Source: Halopseudomonas sabulinigri
GTDB lineage: Bacteria; Pseudomonadota; Gammaproteobacteria; Pseudomonadales; Pseudomonadaceae
Length of the DNA stretch: 64,000 nucleotides
Reading direction: 5' to 3'
Assembly: GCA_011053055.1 (NCBI GenBank)
Contig: DRHT01000031.1
Location: 1-64,000, forward strand
Shown here: in pieces, positions 50,311 through 61,392 of the stretch
Layout of the letters: every line of letters starts with the position of its first letter
How positions within the stretch are numbered: the first letter of the stretch is position 1
Program-made: the position numbers and the translations under genes
Notes under the pieces: model-generated
Told to the model about the DNA's origin: nothing
What the model saw: the letters and a program-made list of their open reading frames with translations, nothing else
Databases searched by the model: none

Positions 50311-52299
50311 ATGAAGCCTGTGATCGCATGGATACTCATTATCAGCAGCCTGTTCTGCCAGCACTTACTGGCAAGCGAGCCCGACAACCAGCAGCCACAA
50401 ACCGGGCTATTTCTACTTCGCGCCAACGCTCAGTCTGACTGGCAGCCGGCGCTACTGCTCAACACCGATGTGGATGTACAGATCAACGGCCCCATTGCGC
50501 AGGTACGCGTGCGCCAGCATTTTGCCAACCCCGGCGACGCCTTCGCCGAAGGCAGCTATGTGCTGCCGCTTAGCGAGAATGCTGCCGTACACGGCATGAC
50601 GTTGGACATAGGAGAGCGGAAAATCGTCGGACAGATTCACGAGAAGGCTGAGGCCAAAGCGATATACGAGCAGGCCAAACGCAACGGCCAGAGCACCGGG
50701 CTGACCGAACAGCAACGGCCCAATCTGTTTCGCACCTCGGTGGCCAATATCGCCGCTGGCGAGCAGATCACCGTTACGCTGGAATACACCGAGCTGCTGG
50801 TACCGGATGCTAACAAGTACAGCCTGCGCCTGCCGCTCACCATGACACCGCGCTACGCCGCCAAGCCACAAGCGAGCGATCAGCCAGCGCCGCACTCAAG
50901 CACCTCACAGGCACACCCCGAAGGCTCCATCATTACCGCAGATGAGGCTGATACTGCATCGCATCAGGCGCGGCTAAATATCTATCTGGATCAAGGCATG
51001 CAGCTGGAGCAGGTGCGCAGCCCAAGCCACCAGCTTAGCGCTGACTATGATGGCCGGGGCTACGGTATTCGTCTGGCGCAGAACCCGGTGCGCATGGATC
51101 GTGACTTCCTGCTCGAATGGCAAATGCCCGCCGCCGGTAATCAGGCTGCAGTATTCAGCGAGCAGGTGGGTGAAGATCATTACGCGTTGCTGATGCTCTC
51201 GCCAGCAGCGCAACCGGTCAGCTCTGAGCGTCAGCCGCGCGAGGTTATGCTGATTATCGACACCTCTGGTTCGATGCAGGGCGAACGCATTCGCCAGGCG
51301 CGGCGCAGCTTGATTCACGCACTGGGCCGATTACAGCCGGAAGATCGCTTTAACGTGCTGGAATTCAACAGTTATCACAGCATGCTATTCCGCGAGCCGC
51401 AGCTAGCCAGCCCGGATAACCTCGCACAGGCCAGCCAATGGGTCGCCGGTCTTAATGCGGATGGCGGCACCGAAATGCTCCCCGTGCTGCGCGATGCACT
51501 GAGCCAACCCAACGAGCCAGGCTACCTGCGGCAGCTAATTTTTATCACCGATGGCTCGGTCAGTAACGAGCAAGCAGTACTCAGCATGATTCATCAGCGT
51601 CTGCGTCAATCACGGCTGTTCACCGTCGGTATTGGTGCTGCACCGAATAACTACCTGCTGCGCAAGGCCGCCGAGCTGGGTCGCGGGCAGTTCACCCCGA
51701 TAAACGAAAGCGAAGGCGTGACCGAAGCCATGAACCGCCTATTCGAGAAGCTCGAGTCGCCGGTACTGACCAACCTGAGCATCACCCTCCCCGAGGGTAT
51801 TCAAGCTGAGATCTGGCCTGAGAAATTACCCGACCTTTATGCAGGACAGCCGCTGGTGGTCGCCATGAAGCTTAACCGGATGCCAGAACAGATCACCCTG
51901 CATGGCCAGCAACCCGAGCCTTGGCAGCAGGAGTTAAAGCTGCCTGCCGATCAGCAGCACAACGGCGTCGCACGGCTGTGGGCACGCAGTAAAATCGAAG
52001 CGCTGATGGATCAAATCAAACGCGGTACGGATGAGAGCAAGGTTCGCCCTGCCGTGCTGGAGGTCGCGCTGCAGCACCAACTGCTGAGCAACTACACCAG
52101 TTTTGTTGCGGTCGAGCAGGTGCAGGTGCGTGATTCGAACACGCCGCTGCACTCACAGCAGATTGCTAACCTGAATCCGGTTGATCATCGTATGTACCCA
52201 CAAACCTCGCTCGGTTTGGCGCGCATCTGGAGTCTGTCAGCACTGCTCCTGTTGGCGGCGTTAGCGCTACTGTTCTGGCGCCGTCCAGCCCATGCGTAA
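50311..52299 (+). CDS. VIT and vWA domain sortase-substrate protein
   Basis: 662 residues of the 'marine proteobacterial sortase target' type. After a signal peptide (to about residue 21) comes a VIT domain (about 35-165), as in inter-alpha-trypsin inhibitor heavy chains. A vWA domain (about 312-480) follows, with an intact metal site DTSGSM and later TDGS. The C-terminus carries a sorting-signal-like tail: MYPQTSLG, then a 19-residue hydrophobic helix, then WRRPAHA. The motif departs from LPxTG. The following sortase overlaps it by 8 bp. Location would be the cell envelope, with metal-dependent ligand binding. The role is unknown. Confidence 0.9.
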   Translation: MKPVIAWILIISSLFCQHLLASEPDNQQPQTGLFLLRANAQSDWQPALLLNTDVDVQINGPIAQVRVRQHFANPGDAFAEGSYVLPLSENAAVHGMTLDIGERKIVGQIHEKAEAKAIYEQAKRNGQSTGLTEQQRPNLFRTSVANIAAGEQITVTLEYTELLVPDANKYSLRLPLTMTPRYAAKPQASDQPAPHSSTSQAHPEGSIITADEADTASHQARLNIYLDQGMQLEQVRSPSHQLSADYDGRGYGIRLAQNPVRMDRDFLLEWQMPAAGNQAAVFSEQVGEDHYALLMLSPAAQPVSSERQPREVMLIIDTSGSMQGERIRQARRSLIHALGRLQPEDRFNVLEFNSYHSMLFREPQLASPDNLAQASQWVAGLNADGGTEMLPVLRDALSQPNEPGYLRQLIFITDGSVSNEQAVLSMIHQRLRQSRLFTVGIGAAPNNYLLRKAAELGRGQFTPINESEGVTEAMNRLFEKLESPVLTNLSITLPEGIQAEIWPEKLPDLYAGQPLVVAMKLNRMPEQITLHGQQPEPWQQELKLPADQQHNGVARLWARSKIEALMDQIKRGTDESKVRPAVLEVALQHQLLSNYTSFVAVEQVQVRDSNTPLHSQQIANLNPVDHRMYPQTSLGLARIWSLSALLLLAALALLFWRRPAHA

Positions 52300-52849
52300 G
52301 CTGATCGCGCTCGGCCTGCTGCTCGGCGCCTTCGGGCTCGCCGGGCAGGGGCTCTGGTTACAGGGCAAAGCGGTACTGGCGCAGTGGTTGATTGCCCACG
52401 CGTGGGAGCAGCAACTCGCCAGCGGGCAACCGGTCAAACCCTGGGCCTGGGCCGACACCTGGCCCGTCGCGCGCTTGAGTGGCCCCAACGGCGAGGTGAG
52501 TTACGTGCTCTCCGGGGTTAGCGGTCAGGCGCTGGCGTTCGGACCGGGACAACTCGACAACGGCGTGCAACCCGGAGACCTCGGCACCCTGCTACTGGCT
52601 GGCCACCAGGACAGCCACTTTGCCTTTTTACAGCGACTTAAGGATGGCGAGCAGTTGCGCGTTCAGGCCGCCGACGGACAAGAGTACGTGTACCGCATCG
52701 CTAGCCACCGGTTGGTGGATAGCCGGTATGAACAGATCGCCCTGCAACACAGCCACGCCGAACTGCAACTGGTCACCTGCTTCCCGTTTGCCGCGCTGAC
52801 CAGCGGCGGCTCGATGCGTTACGTGGTCAGTGCCTGGCTGGAAGGATGA
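52292..52849 (+). CDS. Class GN (marine proteobacterial) sortase
   Basis: 185 residues. An N-terminal anchor helix (about 4-20) is followed by the sortase barrel. The catalytic residues are visible as H in LAGHQDSHFAFL, C in ELQLVTCFPF and R in GGSMRYVVSAWL. Sortases of this group occur as a dedicated pair with the upstream VIT/vWA substrate. It probably cleaves the PQTSLG-like tail and attaches the protein to an unknown acceptor, since Gram-negative cells lack the Gram-positive lipid II pathway for this purpose. It overlaps the substrate gene by 8 bp. Confidence 0.9.
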   Translation: MRKLIALGLLLGAFGLAGQGLWLQGKAVLAQWLIAHAWEQQLASGQPVKPWAWADTWPVARLSGPNGEVSYVLSGVSGQALAFGPGQLDNGVQPGDLGTLLLAGHQDSHFAFLQRLKDGEQLRVQAADGQEYVYRIASHRLVDSRYEQIALQHSHAELQLVTCFPFAALTSGGSMRYVVSAWLEG

Positions 52850-52919
52850 TTGCGCTGACGCAGGGGAAACCGCCACAATCAGCGTCTGAAACCAGACGTT
52901 GAAGCACACAAGGGCCGTC

Positions 52920-53621
52920 ATGGGCGACAAAATACTGATCATCGAAGACGAGCCAGCCATCGCCGATGCTCTGCTTTACGCGCTGACCACCGAGGGCTTT
53001 GAAGCGCACTGGTGTGGGCTGGCGCGCGATGGCATGAGCTGGCTAAAGCAAAACCCAGTGGATTTGGTGGTACTCGACGTTGGTCTGCCGGACGAGAGCG
53101 GCTTTGAACTCTGCCGCCGCATCCGCCAATTTTCCGCAGTGCCGATCATGTTTTTGACCGCGCGCAAGGAAGAGGTGGATCGCATCGTCGGGCTGGAAAT
53201 CGGTGCCGACGATTATGTGGTTAAGCCGTTCAGCCCACGCGAGATATCCGCCCGCGTGCGCGCCATTTTACGCCGCGCGCGTCCATCGGCCCCGACGAGC
53301 GATTCACTGATGGAGCCCCTATTTGCGCATGACGAAGAGCGCAAACGTATTCGCTATCACCAGCAGTGGTTAGAACTGACCCGCTACGAATACCTGATCC
53401 TTAGCGCCCTGCTGCGCCACCCTGAACACATTCTTAGCCGAGACCAGTTGATGGACGCCGCCTGGAACGACCCTGCGGCGAGTCTGGATCGGGTGATTGA
53501 TACTCACATCAAAGGCATTCGCACCAAACTGAAGAAGATCCTGCCAAGCAACGACCCGATAGTGACTCATCGCGGGCTCGGCTACAGCATTGAGTTAAGC
53601 CGCAGCGAGCCCGCTGCGTGA
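52920..53621 (+). CDS. creB: Response regulator CreB
   Basis: 233 residues of the OmpR/PhoB class. The receiver has the acidic pair EDEP, phospho-acceptor VVLDVGLPDESG, switch LTARKEE and lysine KPFSPRE. The winged-helix domain has LTRYEYLILSALL and THRGLGYSI. The pattern EEVDRIVGLEIGADDYVVKPFSPRE matches E. coli CreB closely. The ATG at 52920 with AAGG six bases upstream is preferred to the TTG at 52899. It lies 70 bp after the sortase in the same direction and overlaps creC by 4 bp. CreB acts with CreC in carbon-metabolism and, in Pseudomonas, beta-lactam and envelope responses. Confidence 0.88.
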   Translation: MGDKILIIEDEPAIADALLYALTTEGFEAHWCGLARDGMSWLKQNPVDLVVLDVGLPDESGFELCRRIRQFSAVPIMFLTARKEEVDRIVGLEIGADDYVVKPFSPREISARVRAILRRARPSAPTSDSLMEPLFAHDEERKRIRYHQQWLELTRYEYLILSALLRHPEHILSRDQLMDAAWNDPAASLDRVIDTHIKGIRTKLKKILPSNDPIVTHRGLGYSIELSRSEPAA

Positions 53622-55069
53622 GCTTTAGCACGCGTATTCTGATCGCCTGGTTTCTGCTTGCCGGGCTGGCCACGGTGCTGTTTCTCAACAGCATCCTCAA
53701 TCAAGTACCCTCCTCCGTGCGCCAGGCCAGCGAGGAGGTATTGGTCGACAGCAGCAATCTGTTGGCAGAAGTCGCCAGCCTGCACTGGGATGAGGGCTTC
53801 AGCGAAGGTTCACCCTTTAATCAAGCCGTACAGCGTTACCTTAAGCGGCCGCTGGACGCGCATATCTGGTCACGGCATAAAACCCAGAGCGAGCTGGTGG
53901 TGTATCTCACCGATAATCGCGGCCAGCTGATTTATCACAGTGACCCGAGCCTGATCGGCAGCGACTTTTCCGACTGGCGTGACGTCGCTATGACTCTGCG
54001 TGGTGAATACGGCGCGCGCACCACGCGCACCGACCCGGACGACGAGAACACCAGTTATATGTACGTTGGCGCTCCGGTTATCGACGGCGACCGCCTGCTC
54101 GGTGTGTTGTCACTCGGCAAGCCGACTGCCAGCCTGCATCCGTTCATTACGTTGGCACACGGCTACTTCTGGCAGCGCGGCGGTATTATCCTACTGTGTG
54201 CGTTGCTGCTCGGCGCTGCCATGTCAATCTGGATGACCCGTTCGATTCGCCGGCTGGTCAATTACGTGGAACGCGCGCGGCATGGTGAGCGCGTCAGCCC
54301 ACCCGTGTTGGGTGACCGCGAGCTCGATCGGCTAGCCCGCGCCACCGAAGCCATGCGCCAGGAGATCGACGGCAAGGCCTACGTTGAGCAATACGTGCAC
54401 ACCCTTACCCACGAAATGAAATCACCGCTATCGGCTATTCGTGGCGCCGCTGAACTGCTGCAGGAAGCCGGCGTTCCGGACACTATGCGCGAACGCTTCC
54501 TTGGTAATATCGATCACGAGTCTTCGCGCCTGCAACGCTTGGTCGATCGTCTGCTGTCACTCGCCAGCGTAGAAAAACGTCAGCAGCTAGAGCAGCCGGA
54601 AGAGCTCGACCTGGCCGAGATTCTGCACCATGAGCTGGAAGCCAAACGCCCTCTGGCACAGAAGAAACAACTGCAGCTTGAGTTGAGTTGCCAGGGTGAC
54701 ACGCTGCTCCAGGGCGAGGCGTTTCTGCTGGAACAGGCCATTAGTAATCTGCTCGATAACGCCATCGAGTTCTGTCTGCCCGAAGGGCGGGTGGAAGTGG
54801 AGCTATGCGGGGAGAGTGAAGAGCCATTGCAGTTGAAAGTACGCAACGATGGCCCGGCGGTGCCGGACTACGCGCTGGCTCGGGTGTTCGAGCGCTTTTA
54901 TTCATTGCCCAGACCCGATAGCCAACGCAAGAGCACCGGCCTGGGGTTGAGCTTTGTCAGTGAGATCACGCAACTGCATCACGGTCAGATCAAGCTATAC
55001 AACCTCGACGCCGGTGGCGTCGAGGTGTGTTTAACACTGCCGCGCGAGCAACCGGATCAGTCCTCGTAA
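53618..55069 (+). CDS. creC: Sensor histidine kinase CreC
   Basis: 483 residues. Two membrane helices (about 7-25 and 185-203) flank a periplasmic sensor (about 26-184) resembling E. coli CreC, with [12 protein letters not shown] and [24 protein letters not shown]-like linker, H-box [14 protein letters not shown]-box NLLDNAIEF, and G-boxes STGLGLSFV. The length is normal for CreC. The start overlaps the creB stop by 4 bp and the 3' end overlaps gcvP by 13 bp (convergent). No creD-like gene follows, unlike P. aeruginosa; instead the sortase pair precedes it. Confidence 0.88.
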   Translation: MSFSTRILIAWFLLAGLATVLFLNSILNQVPSSVRQASEEVLVDSSNLLAEVASLHWDEGFSEGSPFNQAVQRYLKRPLDAHIWSRHKTQSELVVYLTDNRGQLIYHSDPSLIGSDFSDWRDVAMTLRGEYGARTTRTDPDDENTSYMYVGAPVIDGDRLLGVLSLGKPTASLHPFITLAHGYFWQRGGIILLCALLLGAAMSIWMTRSIRRLVNYVERARHGERVSPPVLGDRELDRLARATEAMRQEIDGKAYVEQYVHTLTHEMKSPLSAIRGAAELLQEAGVPDTMRERFLGNIDHESSRLQRLVDRLLSLASVEKRQQLEQPEELDLAEILHHELEAKRPLAQKKQLQLELSCQGDTLLQGEAFLLEQAISNLLDNAIEFCLPEGRVEVELCGESEEPLQLKVRNDGPAVPDYALARVFERFYSLPRPDSQRKSTGLGLSFVSEITQLHHGQIKLYNLDAGGVEVCLTLPREQPDQSS

Positions 55070-57942
55070 GACTCAATCGGTGGACAGGCGCAAAAGAGGT
55101 TGCGGTCACCATAAACGTTGTCGATACGGTTAACGCTCGGCCAGAACTTATTAGCCGCGACCCAGCTCTGCGGGAACACTGCCTCTTCACGGGTGTAGGC
55201 ACGTTGCCAGTCGCCCGTGATGTCTGCCAGTGTGTGCGGCGCGTTGTGCAGCGGGTTGTCTTCCGCTGTCCACTCGCCATGCTCAACCTTGCGAATCTCC
55301 GCGCGAATCGTCAGCATCGCATCAACGAAGCGATCCAGCTCAGCCTTGGATTCACTCTCGGTCGGCTCGATCATCAGCGTACCGGCCACCGGGAACGACA
55401 TGGTCGGCGCATGGAAGCCAAAGTCCATCAGACGCTTGGCGACGTCTTCCTCGGTAATCCCTGACGCAGCCTTGAGCGGACGAATATCAATAATGCACTC
55501 ATGCGCCACCCGGCCATTACGACCGCTATACAGCACCGGATAAGCATCACCCAGGCGCTTGGCCAGATAGTTGGCGTTGAGAATCGCCACCGCCGTCGCC
55601 TGACGCAGGCCAATCGCGCCCATCAGTGCAATGTAGGTCCAGCTGATCGGTAAAATGCTCGCACTACCCCAAGGTGCAGCACTAACCGCGCCGTTCTGCG
55701 GGTTCGGGCCATCCAGCGGCACTACCGGGTGGTTAGCCACGAAAGGTGCCAAGTGCGCCTTCACGCCGATAGGGCCCATACCAGGGCCACCGCCGCCGTG
55801 CGGGATGCAGAAGGTTTTATGCAGATTCATGTGCGACACGTCGGCGCCGATATCCGCCGGCCGAGTCAGACCCACCTGTGCGTTCAAGTTGGCACCGTCC
55901 ATGTACACCTGGCCGCCGTGCTGATGGATGATGTCGCAAATCTCGCGGATACCTTCCTCATACACGCCGTGGGTGGATGGGTAAGTAATCATCAGGCAAG
56001 ACAATTTGTCAGCATTGTCCTCGGCCTTCTGGCGCAAATCAGCCACATCTACGTTGCCCTGATCATCACAGGCCACCAATACCACGCGCATACTGGCCAT
56101 CATTGCTGAGGCCGGGTTAGTACCGTGCGCGGACGTGGGGATCAGGCAGACGTCGCGATGCGCGTCATCATTGGCTTCGTGGTATTTACGGATCGCCAGC
56201 AAACCTGCGTATTCGCCTTGCGCACCCGAGTTGGGCTGCATGCAGATGGCATCAAAACCGGTAATGCCGCGCAGCATGGTTTCCAGCTCATCGATCAGCT
56301 GCTTGTAGCCTTCAGCTTGCGCCAGAGGAACAAAGGGATGCAGTTGGCCAAACTCGGGCCAGGTGATCGGAATCATCTCCGTGGTGGCGTTCAGCTTCAT
56401 GGTGCAAGAACCGAGCGGGATCATCGAGTGGTTAAGCGCCAGATCCTTGTTCTCCAGGGACTTGATGTAGCGCAGCATCTCGGTTTCCGAGTGATAGCTG
56501 TTGAACACCGGGTGCGTTAGGAACTCGGAGGTACGACGCAGCGCGGCAGGAATACCCTGCTCGCTACCAGCAACCTGAGAATCCAATACCACCACGTCCT
56601 GGCCGTGCACAGTACCCGCAACCACGGCCAACAGCGCCTCGACACTAGCGCGGGTGCTGGTTTCATCCAGGCTTACGCCAACCGCATCGCCGTCGATCAT
56701 GCGCAGATTAATCCGCGCGGCGCGGGCACGCTCAACAATCTCGCCTGCTTTGCCCGGCACGTTCAGGGTTAGGGTATCGAAGAAGCTCTGATTGCTACGG
56801 CTGATGCCCACCGCTTCGAGGCCAGCAGCCAAAATCGCGGTCAGGCGGTGCACCCGCTCAGCGATAATTTTCAAGCCCTGCGGGCCGTGATAAACAGCGT
56901 AAAAACTGGCGATATTGGCCAGCAGCACCTGAGCAGTACAGATGTTGGAGTTAGCCTTCTCGCGGCGAATATGTTGCTCGCGGGTTTGCAACGCCATACG
57001 CAGCGCACGGTTGCCACGGGTATCTACCGATACGCCAATGATGCGACCAGGCATGGCCCGCTTGTAGGCATCACGTGTAGCAAAGAAGGCGGCGTGGGGC
57101 CCGCCGTAGCCCATCGGCACACCAAAACGCTGGGCAGAACCAAAGACCACATCAGCACCCAGCTCGCCGGGTGAAGTCAACATGACCAACGCCAGCAAAT
57201 CAGCCGAGACACAAGCCAGACCCTTTTGCGCCTGAACCTGATCGATCAAGGGTTTGAGATCACGAATCTCGCCCCACGTAGTCGGGTACTGGAACAGCGC
57301 ACCAAACACCTCGTGTTCGCCTAAGGTGGAAACATCATCCACCACAACATCAAAGCCAAAGGCTTCGGCGCGCGTGAGCACGACAGAGATGGTTTGCGGG
57401 TGGCAATCTTCATCTACAAAGAACAGGTTGCTCTTGCTCTTGGCCACGCGCTTGGCGAGCGCCATGGCTTCCGCCGCTGCAGTCGCTTCATCCAGCAAAG
57501 AAGCGCTGGCCAGTTCCATACCGGTCAGATCGATGGTCAGTTGCTGAAAGTTCAGCAATGATTCAAGACGACCCTGGGCAATTTCCGGCTGATAAGGCGT
57601 ATAGGCGGTGTACCAGCCCGGATTTTCCAGCACGTTGCGCAGAATCACCGTAGGCGTCAGGGTACCGTGGTAGCCCATGCCAATGCAGGAGGTAAACACT
57701 TGATTGCGCGCAGCTACCTGCTTCAGGTAACTCAAGACTTCCGCTTCACTGCGCGGCGCGCCCAGCTCCAACAACTCATTGCGCAGAATGCTCTGCGGCA
57801 CAGTCTGGCTAACCAGATCTTCCAGTGACTTAGCGCCCAAGGTATCGAGCATGGCCTGCTGCTCAGCGGCGTCAGGGCCGATATGCCGACGAATAAAGTC
57901 GTCGGTCTGTTCCAGGTCAGTGAGGCTGAAGGAGTTACTCAT
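55057..57942 (-). CDS. gcvP: Glycine dehydrogenase, P-protein
   Basis: 961 residues, the fused single-chain form. The pyridoxal-phosphate lysine is in [19 protein letters not shown] near residue 710. The N-terminal half has the homologous but non-catalytic fold. It decarboxylates glycine and passes the aminomethyl group to the lipoate of GcvH. It is the last gene of gcvTHP here, about 97 bp after gcvH, with a terminator-like hairpin between them. Complete. Confidence 0.96.
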   Translation of the reverse strand: MSNSFSLTDLEQTDDFIRRHIGPDAAEQQAMLDTLGAKSLEDLVSQTVPQSILRNELLELGAPRSEAEVLSYLKQVAARNQVFTSCIGMGYHGTLTPTVILRNVLENPGWYTAYTPYQPEIAQGRLESLLNFQQLTIDLTGMELASASLLDEATAAAEAMALAKRVAKSKSNLFFVDEDCHPQTISVVLTRAEAFGFDVVVDDVSTLGEHEVFGALFQYPTTWGEIRDLKPLIDQVQAQKGLACVSADLLALVMLTSPGELGADVVFGSAQRFGVPMGYGGPHAAFFATRDAYKRAMPGRIIGVSVDTRGNRALRMALQTREQHIRREKANSNICTAQVLLANIASFYAVYHGPQGLKIIAERVHRLTAILAAGLEAVGISRSNQSFFDTLTLNVPGKAGEIVERARAARINLRMIDGDAVGVSLDETSTRASVEALLAVVAGTVHGQDVVVLDSQVAGSEQGIPAALRRTSEFLTHPVFNSYHSETEMLRYIKSLENKDLALNHSMIPLGSCTMKLNATTEMIPITWPEFGQLHPFVPLAQAEGYKQLIDELETMLRGITGFDAICMQPNSGAQGEYAGLLAIRKYHEANDDAHRDVCLIPTSAHGTNPASAMMASMRVVLVACDDQGNVDVADLRQKAEDNADKLSCLMITYPSTHGVYEEGIREICDIIHQHGGQVYMDGANLNAQVGLTRPADIGADVSHMNLHKTFCIPHGGGGPGMGPIGVKAHLAPFVANHPVVPLDGPNPQNGAVSAAPWGSASILPISWTYIALMGAIGLRQATAVAILNANYLAKRLGDAYPVLYSGRNGRVAHECIIDIRPLKAASGITEEDVAKRLMDFGFHAPTMSFPVAGTLMIEPTESESKAELDRFVDAMLTIRAEIRKVEHGEWTAEDNPLHNAPHTLADITGDWQRAYTREEAVFPQSWVAANKFWPSVNRIDNVYGDRNLFCACPPIESYED

Positions 57943-57986
57943 GGATGGTTACCTGCAAAAGACGAGTGGCGCAAAAGAGTGAAAGC

Positions 57987-58014
57987 AAAAAGCCCTGACG
58001 CGAATCAGGGCTTT
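57987..58014 (-). terminator. Terminator-like hairpin between gcvH and gcvP
   Basis: AAAGCCCTGA and TCAGGGCTTT pair perfectly around CGCGAA. On the minus strand the stem runs into a TTTTT tract, so it looks like an intrinsic terminator or attenuator inside the operon. Confidence 0.65.
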
Positions 58015-58038
58015 CACTGCAAACGGGGAAACAACAGC

Positions 58039-58419
58039 TCAGATAGCAGCACCGTAGGCGTCAGCATCCAACAGCTTATCCAGCTCGCTGGCGTCGCTTG
58101 GCTTGATCTTGAAAAACCAGGCCTCGCCATAGGGCTCGCTATTGACCAGCTCTGGCGAGTCGGTCAACGCCTCGTTGACGGCAATGACTTCGCCGCTGAT
58201 GGGCGCGTAAATATCGGATGCAGCTTTAACCGACTCCACCACTGCACACTCTTCGCCAGCAGTGATCTGACGGCCAACATCCGGGCACTCGACAAACACC
58301 ACATCGCCCAGCAAATCCTGAGCGTGATCGGTAATGCCTACGGTAACAGTGCCATCGGACTCCAAACGGGACCATTCATGGCTGGAGGCGTAACGCAGAT
58401 CGGCGGGAATATTGCTCAT
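58039..58419 (-). CDS. gcvH: Glycine cleavage H-protein
   Basis: 126 residues. The lipoylated lysine is in [14 protein letters not shown] near residue 65, and [15 protein letters not shown] is the conserved N-terminal part. It shuttles the aminomethyl group between GcvP, GcvT and the L protein. It lies about 57 bp after gcvT in the same direction. Complete and typical. Confidence 0.97.
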   Translation of the reverse strand: MSNIPADLRYASSHEWSRLESDGTVTVGITDHAQDLLGDVVFVECPDVGRQITAGEECAVVESVKAASDIYAPISGEVIAVNEALTDSPELVNSEPYGEAWFFKIKPSDASELDKLLDADAYGAAI

Positions 58420-58475
58420 GGGTATGTCCTCAAAATATAAACATAAAGGTGTTCGATTTATTCAGCTTACTTGGC

Positions 58476-59567
58476 TTACTCAACGACGGCCTGGCCGTTG
58501 CGCACAAAGCAGGGTTTAACCACCCGCACATCAAGCTGCTTACCGCGAATTTCGACCTTGGCACTACTGCCAATAACCGTGTCACGCGGTACCCGTGCCA
58601 GCGCAACCGAGTAGCCCAGCGTTGGAGAAAAAGTGCCGCTGGTGATTTCGCCTTCACCCACGCCCTCTACAATCACCTTTTGGTGACCGCGCAGAACGGC
58701 GCGCTCGGACAATACCAAGCCCACTTGTTTAGGCTGATCACCAGCCTCTTTCTGGGCGGTCAAGGCGGCGCGACCAATGAAGTCGCGTTCGGCTGGTTCC
58801 CAGGCAATAGTCCAAGCCATGTTGGCCGCGAGCGGCGAGATGCTTTCGTCCATATCCGAGCCATAGAGATTCATGCCCGCTTCCAGACGCAGGGTATCGC
58901 GCGCGCCCAGACCACAGGGTTTACAGCCGGCAGCCAAGAGTGCGTCCCAAAAGGCAGGAGCAGCGGCACCAGGCAGCATGATTTCGAGACCGTCTTCACC
59001 GGTATACCCGGTGCGACCGATAAACCAGCCACCCTCAGGCAGCCCTTGAAAAGGTTTCAGGTCGCTGATCAACGCGGCGCAAGCATCAGTTACTACGCTT
59101 CTGGCAACCTCGATAGCGCGTGGCCCCTGCACGGCAATCATAGCCAACTCAGATCGCTCGGTCAGAGTGACAGCAAATGACTCAGCCTGACGGTTCATCC
59201 AATCCAGATCTTTCTCACGGGTCGCGGCGTTCACCACCACCCGGTAACCATCCACGGTCAAATACACGATCAGATCGTCGATGACCCCGCCTTGCTCGTT
59301 CAGCATGCCGCTATACAGCGCCTTGCCGGAGGACTTAAGACGGGCCACGTCATTGGCCAACAAATACTGCAGATAGTTCTGGGCTTCAGTACCGGTTACG
59401 TCCACCACAGTCATGTGGGACACGTCGAACATACCGACGTCACGGCGCACCTGATGGTGCTCTTCCAACTGAGAACCGTAGTTGAGGGGCATGTCCCAAC
59501 CGCCGAAATCGACGATTTTGCCGCCGGCGGCGAGATGCTGTTCGTACAGGGGGGTCCGCAATGCCAT
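58476..59567 (-). CDS. gcvT: Aminomethyltransferase, glycine cleavage T-protein
   Basis: 363 residues from the ATG at 59567, which has AAGGA seven bases upstream; the longer frame to 59642 lacks this. The family start [22 protein letters not shown] is interrupted by nothing, and [29 protein letters not shown] and [10 protein letters not shown] are present. It transfers the methylene to tetrahydrofolate and releases ammonia. It is the first gene of the gcvT-gcvH-gcvP operon. No glycine riboswitch was recognised in the leader. Confidence 0.95.
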   Translation of the reverse strand: MALRTPLYEQHLAAGGKIVDFGGWDMPLNYGSQLEEHHQVRRDVGMFDVSHMTVVDVTGTEAQNYLQYLLANDVARLKSSGKALYSGMLNEQGGVIDDLIVYLTVDGYRVVVNAATREKDLDWMNRQAESFAVTLTERSELAMIAVQGPRAIEVARSVVTDACAALISDLKPFQGLPEGGWFIGRTGYTGEDGLEIMLPGAAAPAFWDALLAAGCKPCGLGARDTLRLEAGMNLYGSDMDESISPLAANMAWTIAWEPAERDFIGRAALTAQKEAGDQPKQVGLVLSERAVLRGHQKVIVEGVGEGEITSGTFSPTLGYSVALARVPRDTVIGSSAKVEIRGKQLDVRVVKPCFVRNGQAVVE

Positions 59568-59604
59568 GCAGCAGTCCTTCAGTCTGTAGGATTTCAAAGC
59601 CGGG

Positions 59605-59633
59605 ATTGTAGCCGCAAACCAGTGCGCTGTGCA
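59605..59633 (-). promoter_or_regulatory. Candidate sigma-70 promoter of the gcvTHP operon
   Basis: On the minus strand TGCACA (59633-59628) and TACAAT (59610-59605) are separated by 17 bp, and lie 38 bp upstream of the gcvT start. Seen by eye. Confidence 0.45.
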
Positions 59634-59707
59634 GCCCTTCACCCAACGGTGCGATTAGTGGTGCCAATAGTGACGCCGACGCGGCGGTAACAACGCGCCC
59701 GCAGAGC

Positions 59708-61339
59708 CTAGCCTGGCCGCTGCGCCGAGCGGCGAACCAGGATAATCACCGGCAATAGCCCGGCCAGCACCAAACTCAGCGCTGGCAGTGCCGCGCGCGG
59801 CCAGTCACCCTCGGCGGTCAAGCCATAAATCCGCACTGCCAGGGTGTCCCAGCCGAAAGGCCGCATCAACAGCGTAGCAGGCATTTCTTTCAGCACATCG
59901 ACGAAAACCAATAACGCTGCGCTGAAAATGCCCGGCAGCAGCAACGGCAGATAGATGCGCCAGAGCACACTGAGACCAGTATGCCCAAGGCTGTGCGCCG
60001 CCTCAGGCAGCGCCGGTCTGATGCGCGCCAACGAAGTGTCTAACGGGCCGCTGGCAACTGCCATAAAGCGAATCAGATAAGCCAGCAGCAGGGCGAACAA
60101 ACTACCCAACAGCAAAGGCGCCGGGTTCTCAGCGCCCAACCAGGTGCGCAGCGGAATGATCAATTGATTATCAGCAAAGCTGAACGCAAACATAATACCC
60201 ACAGCCAGCACCGAGCCCGGCAGCGCATATCCCAGGTTAGCTAGCGCCACTGCCGAGCGCACTCGGCGCAACGGTTGTAGCCGCCGTGCCAAGACCAACA
60301 GCAAGGCCACAGTCACCGTCGCCAGCGCAGCAATACTACCCAATAGCAAGGTGCTGCGGATCAGCCCCCAGTAACGGCTGTCAAAGTCACTTTTACCACT
60401 ACTGATAAGCCAGTACAGCAATTGCAAAACGGGAATAATAAAAGCCACAGAAAGCACCAGCAGACAGAATCCGAAGGCGAACCAAGCGCGGGTGCCACGC
60501 AATCGGTATAGAGCCCCCTGCCGTGGACGTTCGGCTCCTGGGAAACGCTTGCTGCCCTGCGCGCGCCGCTCCGCGTAGAGTGCAACCAGCACAAACAACA
60601 GCAGCAGGCTAGCTAACTGGGTGGCGGTCTGCAGACTAAAAAAGCCGTACCAGGTTTTGTAGATAGCAGTGGTGAAGGTGTCGTAGTTGAATACCGACAC
60701 CGCGCCGAAATCCGCTAACGTTTCCATAATCGCCAAAGCAGCACCCGCGCCCACGGCTGGACGCGCCATCGGCAAAGCCACACGCCAGAACGCTTGCCAC
60801 GGCGTATGACCTAGCACTCGCGCTGCGTCCATGAGGCCACGACCTTGTGCCAAAAAGGCTCCGCGGGCGAGCATATAAACGTAGGGATAGAAAACCAAGA
60901 CCAACACCATGATCACGCCGCCCGTGGAGCGGATCGACCACATTCGAAAATCGCTGCCCAGCCACCCACGCAGAAGGGTCTGCAAGGGACCGGCGAAATC
61001 CAGCAAACCAATCATCACAAAAGCCAACACATAGGCCGGGATGGCAAAGGGCAGCATTAACGCCCAATCAAACCAGCGCCTACCAGGAAACTCACACATG
61101 CTGGTCAGCCACGCGAGGCTGACACCGAGCAGCACGACGCCGCCCACTACACCCAGCGTCAACACCAGCGTATTGCGCAGCAGGCGCGCCATCTGCGTCT
61201 GCAACAGATGCGTCCAGATCGACATGTCGAGGCTATTCCAACTCAGCGCCAACACTAACAGCGGCAGCAGAACCAGGGCCGCAGCAGCGTAGGCAACCAG
61301 ACGCCAGCGACGTTTATCAGGGATGGAGCGGTGCAGCAC
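59708..61339 (-). CDS. fbpB: Ferric iron ABC transporter permease (FbpB/SfuB family)
   Basis: 543 residues, a fused double permease. Two homologous halves each have an EAA-type loop: DAARVLGHTPWQAFWRVALP (about 165-184) and EAAHSLGHTGLSVLWRIYLP (about 446-465). About twelve membrane helices. It passes ferric iron delivered by the periplasmic binding protein. The upstream binding-protein gene is in the same direction, but an intrinsic terminator lies between them. No ATP-binding subunit gene is in the window. Gene symbol by family only. Confidence 0.88.
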   Translation of the reverse strand: MLHRSIPDKRRWRLVAYAAAALVLLPLLVLALSWNSLDMSIWTHLLQTQMARLLRNTLVLTLGVVGGVVLLGVSLAWLTSMCEFPGRRWFDWALMLPFAIPAYVLAFVMIGLLDFAGPLQTLLRGWLGSDFRMWSIRSTGGVIMVLVLVFYPYVYMLARGAFLAQGRGLMDAARVLGHTPWQAFWRVALPMARPAVGAGAALAIMETLADFGAVSVFNYDTFTTAIYKTWYGFFSLQTATQLASLLLLFVLVALYAERRAQGSKRFPGAERPRQGALYRLRGTRAWFAFGFCLLVLSVAFIIPVLQLLYWLISSGKSDFDSRYWGLIRSTLLLGSIAALATVTVALLLVLARRLQPLRRVRSAVALANLGYALPGSVLAVGIMFAFSFADNQLIIPLRTWLGAENPAPLLLGSLFALLLAYLIRFMAVASGPLDTSLARIRPALPEAAHSLGHTGLSVLWRIYLPLLLPGIFSAALLVFVDVLKEMPATLLMRPFGWDTLAVRIYGLTAEGDWPRAALPALSLVLAGLLPVIILVRRSAQRPG

Positions 61340-61392
61340 AGCAACTCCTGCTAGCAGGCTGTTGGAAGAGAGTAGGCGAGGTAGCCCAGATA

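Noticed and set aside
59568-59707. A possible glycine riboswitch ahead of gcvT
   Set aside because: I found neither the paired aptamer core nor space for a tandem aptamer in this short leader.
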